In this document: one piece after another, positions 47,704 to 58,700 of the stretch
Layout: every line of letters begins with the position of its first letter
Numbering within the stretch: position 1 is the stretch's first letter
NCBI GenBank assembly: GCA_004794655.1
Contig: SMMW01000521.1
Location: forward strand, 4,469,501 to 4,533,500
DNA: 64,000 nt
Reading direction: 5' to 3'
Source of the DNA: Marisa cornuarietis
Taxonomy: Eukaryota; Mollusca; Gastropoda; Architaenioglossa; Ampullariidae
Program-made: the position numbers and the translations under genes
Notes under the pieces: generated by a model
Database searches by the model: none
What the model saw: the letters and a program-made list of their open reading frames with translations, nothing else
Told to the model about the DNA's origin: nothing

Positions 47704-50700
47704 AACACACACACACACACACATTTCTGACAGATTTGACAAGTATAACGATCAGTAAATAAAGAAATAAACGATCAAGGAAAGAATGTTTGTAAATTAA
47801 TGAGCAAATTAATGGTGGGATGAAGTACCACCTTCACGACAAAAATAATAATAAAAAAGAAAGAATCAGTGAACGAATAAATGATGGGATGTTTCGTAAG
47901 CAATACCGCCTGCATGGCGAGTTGGTTGGTTTGGTTATGTGTGTTTAACGCCGTGCCAGCAACTAAGGCCATATCACGGCGAGAACAGTAATTTTGCTGT
48001 AAAATGTTTAGGGACAAACCCCTAAGTATTATAACCATAACATCTTAAAAAAACCAACACAAGGAGCAGGAACAACATAAAAGGGTGAGGAGTGCCATAT
48101 AAAAATGAGCGTTGTGGCCCAAAAGGCCACCAACGAACCAAAAACCAAAATCTATGAAGTTATAAAAACAAATCTTGTGGTAAAGTCCTCCTTAAAAATG
48201 TAAAGATAGCTGCCGATGGGACGGACCTAAACAAAGAAAACAAGGAGTCTACAGTAAAACAAAAACTGCTGGCGGATACTCTGGAGTCCAGGACAAGTAA
48301 TTAAAACATGTACAATACTCAAAATTCCCTGACACCAAGGACAAACTGGCGGTGGTTCCCCTTGTAAGAGGTGCGACTGCGTGGCATAGGTGTCCTACCC
48401 TTAATCTGGTAAGAACTACCTCCTCCCGCCGCACAGGACGGCATGAAGGCAAGCGGTCTGAAAGAGAGGGACTGAACATAGGCCGAGAGGACAGATTTAC
48501 AGTCTGATGATATCAGTGATAGTAATTTACCAGAAGACTGACATCCTGCATGGCGAGTGGAAGGTACTAGAAGACGTGAAAGATAAGAGGAATTCATTAA
48601 GTAATGATAATAATGAGTATAATAATAATGCGCAGAATCACGACCAAGATAGATCGCACTCTCTGCGTAGACCAATAATGATAAATTAAAGCTAACAGTG
48701 GACGGGGAGATACATACTAACACACTGAAGAACATAAAGATGAGGATCCAATGGATCTCCAGAGGGGCTTAAGCATTGCAAAAGCTTGGTTGGCTTTGCT
48801 GATCCTGGTGTTGACCTCCTGTTCACTGTCACCATCTGCTGTCACCTTGCTGCCTAGGTACACAAATTCTTTTACGTCCACTAGTGGACTCCCGCTGACT
48901 GTGATAGGTTTATTGTTTGTTCTGTTGTTCCTTAGGACTTTTAGTGTTGACTCTGAGTCCTATCATGGTGGCAGTCTTACTAAGGTTTTCGGTCTAATCT
49001 TGAAGGTCTTGGTTCCTATGGGATAGCAGTCCTAGGTCGTCGGCGTAGTCTAGATCTTCCAAGACTGTGGTTAGAGTTCACTCTAGGCCCTGTCGACTTC
49101 CCTGTGTGACTCGACGCATGAGCCAATCAACGGCCAGTGTGAACAGTATTGGTGACAGGATGCACCCCTGCTTGACGCCTGTGTACACTCTAAAGGCTTT
49201 AATCAGCTGGTTGTTGTGGATGACCTGTCATTCAAAATTTTCGTATAATGACTTGATTATGTTATCCAGTTTCCTTGGGATGCCATAGTGACGTAGAATC
49301 TTCCATAGAGAGGCACGATGTAGGCTGACAAATCCCTTCTCAAAGTCAATAAAGGCCATATACAGGGGGCTGTTACACTCCTGCGATTGTTCCAGGATTT
49401 ATCGCACCACAAAGATATGGTCGATACATGATCGTCCTTTTTGGAAGCCAGCTTGTTCTTGTCGGAGTATGGAGTCTACTTTTGTTGTAATGTGCTGGAG
49501 GATTATACGGCTACAAATTTTGTTGGTGGCGGATAGCAATGTTATGAAGCTATCACAGATAGATACTTGATAAAAGCTGTCACAGATAGATGATAAAAGC
49601 TGTCACAGAAAGACATTAGCTATTAGGTGATCTACGTTCATAAGAAATGATGGTTGATTGGTTCTGTTTTAGGCCGTGCCAGCAACTTAGGCTATATCCG
49701 TAACTTGACATTTTATCTTCCTGTGCTTGCAAATTTTGGCCATCGTTGCCATGAAAATGAAATTTAATATCAGATCATGATTTTGAGTAAAAACAAATTC
49801 TGTATGAAAGTGTCGAAGTCCTAAAACATTTTTACTCCCGCTCTGGGGCCAGTTGCACAACACATTTCTAATTTTAAACACTTTTATGCCCTAACTTTAG
49901 TTAGATAATTAGTTTAAAGTGCACACCACAATTTTAGAATTTTTAAAACTAAAACTGCTTTAAGTAAGATAAAGTTGTTTAAGTCTGACTTTCTGTCCTG
50001 TTGGTACAATTTTTTGTATGTTTTTCTGCAATGCATCAAAATGGCTAAGAAGAGATTTTGCTTCTTTAGAACAGTTTTAAGGTTTAGAAACGTGTTGTGC
50101 AACTGGCCCCTGCGCTCCAATTACAAAGGAAAACCTTTTCATTGACTTCTGTAATCTTTTACACTGTGAACATTAGCTACGGCGGCTGCAGAAATGACCC
50201 GCGCGCGCGCACACACACACACACGTTAGACGATACACGGAAATCCCGACTGAAGCAAAGATGAAATGAAAAGAGGGTTGTGGGGTGGGCAGGGGGAAGA
50301 CAAATGTTTGGTTGTTGCGTGCAATTGTCTACTAATGAAACATCACTAATGTAGCTAATGGTATGATATTTCACAGTTCGTGCCCTCAGGAGGGTCGTAG
50401 GAAGGCTGAAATATCTCGCGGGAAAACGCGTTAAGAGGCCGAGAAAGACCATGCTTTCCGGTGCCCATTTCGATGGTTAACACGAACACTTTCGCAAACA
50501 TCGCCTCTGTCGCCGCGCTTCAGTTCCTTCGTGAAAACTGAGTACGCAAAATGCTTCCCTGTCACGACACAGCCGTGTTCCGAACGTGACTTTCGTGGTT
50601 CACCTGGCCAGAGCACACCGGTGACTTCACGGAATGTTTGTGTTTAAAAATTCAGCTTAGTTCTTTGATAAATACAATTTAAATAATTTAATTAAATGAT

Positions 50701-52708
50701 TAAAAAAATTAAACTTAATTGAATTAGCCGATGTCTCATCTAATCTCTTAAAAACTTCTTAGTAATGAACAAGAAAATTAATATCAACTAGGGACCCAAC
50801 AAGATTCTTAAGAAGTCTCCAGTCCACGCTTTTAGCAACATTTAAGAAATCCGAGAGAGAGCTGCAGGTTTCAATGGCAACGTCCTTGCGTACAGCTGAC
50901 AATACACAGAAGGCCAGCAGCAAGGAAAAATACTTAATGAAAACCACAACTTGACTCATTGTGAATATGAATGGCGAGGAAAACAATCTGAAACTGTGGA
51001 GAGTGGGAGGATGGGTGAAGAAAATTCTACTTTCCCTACCTCATCCTCAACCAGTTTTGAAACATTCACATCCCAACCACAAATGTTGCCCAAGGTTAGA
51101 ATCTATAGGCTTAGTAAAATCAAACAACAAACAAACAAAAAGCAAATGACAAGTCTCTTCACAGTAACAAAAAGACTTCACTCTGCTCCCAGGTTGACGT
51201 CTTTAAGGGAGTGGGCGGTGAAGAATGTCGGAAGGGGATGGCAAAAATCACACGTTATAAAAGCAGGTTCGACGTCTCAAACAACGGCAAATGACCATTA
51301 AACTCAGAAGCTGGTCCCAGGAGTCATGAAATATGAGGTCCGGCACTGACTTTTGTCTCCCGGGCAAAGAATGACGAATCACTCTATCTCCACCCCAATT
51401 CCCCTCCCACAAAAAAAATCGAACAAGCGATAGTTTTAGAATAGTCTAAAATAATATGGGTACCAATTTGTGGAAGATGAATGCACGTGCAAAATAAATT
51501 GGATAGTGTTGTGGAAAAGAACGAAGAAACAGCTATGGTTGGTACGAGCTTGAGGCAAGGAGGAGAAATCCCAGCTAAGGTGTTTATGCGGTGAGACACT
51601 AAAGAAAAAAAAAAGAACCGTTTTGGGAAAGGGGGGGGGGTGTCTGATTTTAGCTCGTTATTTCGTGGTGTTCATCTAGAGTTAAGGCATAAATTTAGGG
51701 TTTGGGACTGAGCAAACAAAACTGTCCAGACGCAAGTTAATGTGTGGAAGTTGCCGACGGCTAATGAAGCCAGAGTAAAAAATAAAATAAAATAAAGACG
51801 GCGCCCTGATATCCGTTTAAGCCCGACAGTGATGGCCATGATAATAACTACGATAAGCACCCGCTTAACAACGACGACGATGACCACACAACGTCGACGG
51901 TGATCAGACATACATGCCTGTCGGTTCTCATTTCCAGATGAACACGCCAATGGCCCACCCGTTCGCCCTGCCCACCTCGCTGCAATATCCGGTCCTGCTG
52001 CTGGCCACGCTGCTTTTCCTCCCGGGGTACTCCGCCTCTTCTCTGAAACCCATTCACTTGCAGCGCCGCCACAGCTTCTTCCGCTGCACCGGCTGGGGCG
52101 CCGGGTGCTCTAACCTGGACTACGCCTTCCAGCCCGTCGGCAAAGCGCCGCCTACGCACCACAGAGCCTCGTCCGCCCTGGGCTTCCGGCAAGAGTCAAG
52201 GTCGCGGTCAAGCAGCGCCCTCCGCCCTCTCGGGGACTACGGGCTCAACTTCTTCTTCACTTCAGGTTAGGATCGACTTGGATGGACGTCTTCAGATAAG
52301 AAGTGGCCGACTTCTTCCGACCCGGTTACGCCAGTCTAAGTCTTATGACTAAGCCAGTCTAGTTCTGTCCTTCGTGCTAACCCCTTTTCTTTCTCTCTCC
52401 CCTGCTCCCCAGCTTTAAATAAAAACTGGTTATTGTCACCGTCCATTGCTCAGTTTCTACTGAGCGGGTACCATGATGGTTCTCATACACAAAAGGCAAA
52501 TGATTTTCAAACTATCAGTTAAAATTGTTTATTAGACACCCTACCACCATATAAACAAACTGGAAGTTTTATTAACCAGTCGAAGGAAGAAAGTACCCAT
52601 TCAATGAACACATGCTTATGTTATCATGATCTTGATGCCTGATATTAAGAAATTGTCTTAATGATGAGAGGCACCTGACCAGGCTGTCCACACTTTAAGT
52701 TACTAAAC

Positions 52709-52755
<47 letters not shown>

Positions 52756-55700
52756 TAGTACATAGCATTATATCCTAGCCTAACGGACAAGCTCAAGGCA
52801 CTTAACAAATAAGGAAAAACAATGTAATCATGGGTGCAAATGCTCCTGTCCACACCACTGATCAAAATCATATAGGTGCACATCATTGTTTGCTGCTCAA
52901 ATACTAGTTTGTGGAATGCCTCTGAAATGAGCTTACAAACTATGGGAAGGTAAACTTAAAAAGTCTTGTCCATTGCTCAAATTATCCGTAGACGGTAGGA
53001 TCTACACGATAACAAAGCAGCGAGCATAGACAACACTGCACCGACTGTGTAACCTTCTCACTGAGGAATTACACAATGAAACTGTTATGGCAGTAGATAG
53101 ATAAGGCTTCCAGTCAATGGGACAATAGAATAAATAAATGGAAACCAAAGGGCCCTGAACAATCAAATAGTCCAGCACAATGACAATAAAGAAGCATTTG
53201 TCAAATAACAGGCACAAAACTCACTGCAGATCAATGCAAATAACCACAAACACATAATAAAAAAAATAGCTGATGCGGGAAAACACTTGCTTGTATTCTC
53301 ATATATATGTATTTATAAATAAAACAGACATCTTCACTATGACTGATGTCAAACTGCAATAGGCATGATTTTCCCACTGGTAAACACATGCTAATTACTG
53401 ACAACTGCTTCTAATAACCACTGCAATGGTACAGTTCATGGAGGGAAGCTCTGCGACATGATGTCATTTTCCAGATACAGAGGCACAGCATAGAAGACAT
53501 TATGTGTTAAACCAAATTGATATGATCTGCTGATGAAGAAAAGGTTGTTGAAAAACAAAGCACATACATGAAGCAGCTCTACACTGCTGTGAATGAATCT
53601 CAAACACAGAAAACAAAATGTTTCAGTAGCAGTCAGTTACTTCTGTGGCTCAGCTGTCTAACACCGACACCAGTGTGCTTGTCACCAAGACTGTGACATT
53701 CATGGATGGTGGGTTCGGAGCTCACCTTTAGTGATAAGCGTTGATATGGGCTCCTTGACCTTGAAAGCAGCCAGGTGGAAAAGATGCTAATGCTAATCAC
53801 AAGACAAAAAGCAGGGTAGACAGACACAAATCCAGCCGATAATCCTTCTTGCTACAAATGAAAAGAAATGCATCATGGATACCCCTGTTCCCATGACAGG
53901 GCAGTCAATATTTTGTACCACCCACACTCATTCAACACATATTGATAAAAGAAATGAGAATCTTGCTTTAACTCCCATCCCACATTAATTGCTTATTTCC
54001 CGCAGCTCCCTATCAGACTTCTACCTCTACACCTATACTGCCAAACATTCATTAAGGATGGATGAACAAAGTGAATGGACGTAAAGAAAACATGTTTAAA
54101 GGAAATAGATACTGAAATTTCAGGCTGCAAAACAAGTGTCTATTTAAAATTACATCTAAAACACAGCTCTTGTGCAGTGCCAGTTTCCTTACTGGGCAAT
54201 TTTTCTGGTAAATGTCAACTCCAGCACTGGAAAGCCAGTCTTCTACCCTATAGTAAAGTTTTCCTGAAGCAAGCTGTCCTCAAGCAACAGCCCCACCTAA
54301 GTAAAATTATTTCCCCTTTTCTGCCACCAAAACGCTTCATTTGGGTTCAGTCATCATACTGCAACAGGCACTGATGTCCACAAAATGAAGTAACTGCTAT
54401 CCCTCTGTCAGCAGGCCATTCCTGGGGAGCCAGTGGTAAACGGGGGGCACCTTCCCAGGGTGAATGGAGCAGAGACTCAAAACTCCCCACTCTGGACATC
54501 TTGAGAGGTACAGTGTAACCCCTGCCATAAGTGATATTCACACTGTTGCCATTTTGAAAGCAGAAGGAGGTTATATCAGCTTTCCTTACTGTACATCAAT
54601 AGCAAGAGTGAACGTTGAAAATTTTTTAAACTGAACATTGGTGTGGTTTGTGGGTCAAGGAAGTGCTGCACCACATGTGCAACAAAGGTTCCAGTACAAT
54701 GAGCTTAATGGTAGTCAAGGAAAATACCTATATTCTTTATTCTTCTTATAAACAAAGGGTTTCTTAATTTTTAATTCAAAACCTTTCTTCTGATTCCAGA
54801 AGCACGCCTCTTTCGCCTTTATCCTACCGACAAATGACATCACCAGACTTCCTACAACTGGCCAGATGGCATTCTTACAAAAGCCTCACACCAAGGTAAC
54901 ACAAGAGGTTTCATACAACATAGATTTGACTGGATCAGCCAACGCTTCTATTACCTTATGATGGTGAACTACCTTGTGAAGCTTGCAAATCTAGATATAG
55001 ACTGGTGACAAGAGGGATTGGCAAAAACCTTCCATTCAGTCAAGGCTTTTCGTAAGTTACAGTATTATAACCTGCTGCACTGATCACCTTACCTGGATAC
55101 ATTAATGTGAATGTTCCATTTTCAGACAGATTATCTACATAAGCTGGTTTCAGATCAATTTTCATAATTTTCTTCTGATAAGTAATTTAAGAAAATTAGC
55201 TGTGATATGAAGATGACAACTTTGCAAGGTTGCTACATTTTTAACAGAATCATCAATAAGAAAATAGTTCACAGAAAATTATTTTAGAGTTGTTCTTCTA
55301 ATAAAAACTGGCTTTCTATCAAACAGTTTATAATGTGCCATCATTCTGTTTTGTATTTGCCTTACCTGTGCTGTTTTATCTTCACAAGCATCTACTTGCA
55401 ATTAAAAGCCCTTTGAGTGGCTTTGATAAAAGAGAAACCTGTTTTGCACTCACATAATTTGTGACATCTTGCCGCTGATAATTTAGCAAGGCAAAATTCA
55501 TGAATCCTAACTTTTACCATGCAAGTGATTCCTTTAAATTAAATTCCTGAATCATCCATGTAGATTCTTAATCCTAATGTTAAACATTATTTTATTTTTA
55601 TCAACACATGATTTACATTTGTTATCATATATTATTCCTGACAAAACAGAGACAGCAGTATTAAGATGGGAAAGAGAACTGCACTTGATGGGAAGCTAGG

Positions 55701-58700
55701 AAGAAAACAACACAAGACTAAAACAATGTTTTACATTATATCAGTACAATTTATATATTTTATCTGGGACACCCATAAAAGACTTCTGTATATACCCTTT
55801 AGAAAGAAATTTGTGCATGCAGCAGATGTAACAGAGACCAAGGACAGCCTATGCTGCGTGCATTTCCTTGTTCTTGAAGACATTCATTCAGTAATTATGC
55901 TTTGATATAACTACTTATTTTAGAAATAGAGGATGAGAAAAGTTAAAATTAAACATTATATGCACTGACAGAGTTGAATCAATTTTTATAGGATGTTTTT
56001 TTGTTTGTAAGGTAATCTTAAACCGGCTCATGTTATGTGTCTAAAGTGCTTTGTGGAGATTTCACTAGCTCCATCTGAATTTAGCTCAGACTGCTAGAAA
56101 TGCATCCAAAACTCCTCTATTTCTCATATTAACATTTTGTGACAACACGAAGATGGCATAATGAAAGGGGAAAAGGAGTAAGCATCCACCTATATACTGC
56201 AAGGCAAAGGCATCCCCCACACTTCAAAAAGAAAAACTTAAATAACCTTTGAATCATAAAAAATCTGATTTAGTGTGAAAAAAATGTTTACTAAAAGAGA
56301 TTTTTACTTGTTAATATCTGCTTACTCTTGTTTCACAATTTTATAGTAATTTCCTATCTTTGATTTTTAAATTAAAAGCAATTGTCTGGGTCTTTAAAGT
56401 TTTTTTTGTTTGTTTGTTACAACATAACAAAGTATTTTAACTGATGGTGACCTGGGGATCATTGGTTTGTTTGCCAATAACACTTGATTCACCACTGGGA
56501 CACACTGTCACCATGATGTTGCACTTGCAGCTGGAATATGCAATATCAATGGTGAATAAAAACTTCATGTTCCTTCCTCTTACACTGACAGTTTCAGTGA
56601 GGTAAGAATAAAATTCAAGGAACTTTTTTCTTTGTGTTCTTTGATGTTTATTTTCCACTGCACTAGCTCTAATGGATAACTGAATATTTCACATTTGCAA
56701 GAAAATATTGACAAACATAACTCTAAAATGCATTGTGCAAAGGAAACCCAGAAATGACAAGGGTTTATTTTAGTCCAGTCAGCATATACACACTGTATGT
56801 TATCTGTTCCCAAGTATGGCATGTTAGTCCTTGTTATCTATAGTTTCCACATGCAATAACAAGACCATAACAAAAGTCTTCAAACTCAAGGGCCATTAGT
56901 CATCTGTTGCAAATGTTGAACGCATTAATCATGCAGTCCAAAAGCTTAGAATATATTTTTCTAAATCTCTCTTCCTCTTAAACTACAAACAAAATAAGAT
57001 GCACCTATGTGCACACACACACACACACACAAATTCAAAATGCGCGCAAAAGGTGGCCAGCTTGAAAGGTACTCACCATTCATTTCCCGCATAGCCCTAG
57101 TGAAGTCTATAGGGTCCTTGAAGCTGACAAACCCAAAACCTTTGGTCTTGTTTGTGCGACGATCACGGATCACCTTTGCCTTCTGAAAGGTAGGATACTT
57201 GCCAAATGCCCTTGTGAGAACTTCATCAGTGACTTCATTCCCAAGATCGCCACAGAACATACGAAAATCATCTGCAAAATGTAAAAAGAGTTTAAAAATT
57301 TTCATTAAAAAAATCATCCTTCTGCACATTAAAAAAAGGATAGTTTGCATAAAGGTCCCAGTAGGTCGTCTTTATTCAATGACTAATCAGTGACAAAACC
57401 TCATTAATAAAATTAATCATTTATCTATTATAATTAAAATAGAGTGTGGCAGGTGGTCACACAGACGTTTATCTGTCATTTTCAGTGGCCCACCCCCTTG
57501 CAAATCCCTACCGTTTGTCCAGCCTAACCAACTTTGGCAGGTTTATTTTTTGTTTGGTCTCCAGGAGGGTTATAGGCTATGCTGAATGGTGTGCATTGCT
57601 CCAGAGCATGTTTATTTTTCATTTTTTTAATTTTAAGTTCTAAAATGTTGCTGGTGGCTCCAAATAAAAAAGAAGAAATTTACTGAGCAAAGTCAAATTG
57701 CAACATATCTCTACTACACATGGCAATCTTGAACCACATTGTAATTTGAAATGGTACAGACAGACAGAAGGAAAGAGGGATGAGAGAATGTAGTGCACAA
57801 GCAAACAAGTTGCACTGCAGCTGGCCCACCACATTTTATTATTCCTTCCACCCTCCCAACAAGATGTGGCCGGACATGTCTCTTGCCTTCCCTCTGGTTT
57901 AATGCCATGTGAACTTACAGTCACTTAAACTAGCAAATACTAATAACTGAATTTGTGTGTTTCCCCTTGTTGAGGTTACTCGGTGTACTGTGCAGAAAAG
58001 ACCCCAAACAGACTTCTGTTTACCACAGAAGCAACAGCATACAGATGTAACTGTGGCACATAATTGCATGGATGAACACTGGAAATTAAGAGATAGTGGA
58101 AAAGTAGAACTATTTCTAAAATAAAAAAAAATGTGAGTTTTGAGGCCTGACTTGGAAATTTTAAACTTAGACCCATTTTATGAGAAAGGGGTAGAGAATT
58201 CCAAATGGTGGCGCAAAGAGGGAGGAGAAACATGTGCTGACTTTAACATTTCTTTTAACATCTTTCAGCAGAAGAGAAATAGTTGACTGACCATGAAATT
58301 AGGTGAAATCTGTCTGTTCAAATTCATGTTTCTTCATTTTCCAGCTTCTTCAAATAAACCATCTCAGATTTTCTCAAATTTGAGTGCCAAGTTCTCTCTA
58401 CACTGGCTACTTAACCTTAAAAGACTTGCAAACTGATATTATACTGGATGGTAGTTCACTGCTGTCTTTGGAAGACAGTCTGCCTTGCTTTCAGCAAGCA
58501 ACCTTTATAATAAAAGGTCTTCATTTTGCATTTCTTCTGAACAAATAAAAGGCTGCATCTAAGAAGAAATGTAAAAAAAAAAAAAATGCACCTTTTCACT
58601 GAAATGCTCATGGTGATTATGGAGAAAAACTTCAAACTTTATCATCTGTTGTCTTTTGAATCATTCCCAAGGACATAAAAAAATTTGGTGCAGTCCATCA

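Noticed and set aside
47240..47758. 172-codon plus-strand ORF
   Set aside because: Crosses a strong donor (47386) and ends in a TC/AC microsatellite; better explained as a possible non-coding first exon followed by intron.
51848..52192. Gly/Arg/Ala-rich minus-strand ORF
   Set aside because: Shadow of the peptide precursor exon on the plus strand; no signal peptide or domain.
54075..54374. 99-codon plus-strand ORF in the RBM42 intron
   Set aside because: No splice sites, signal peptide or motif; chance open frame.
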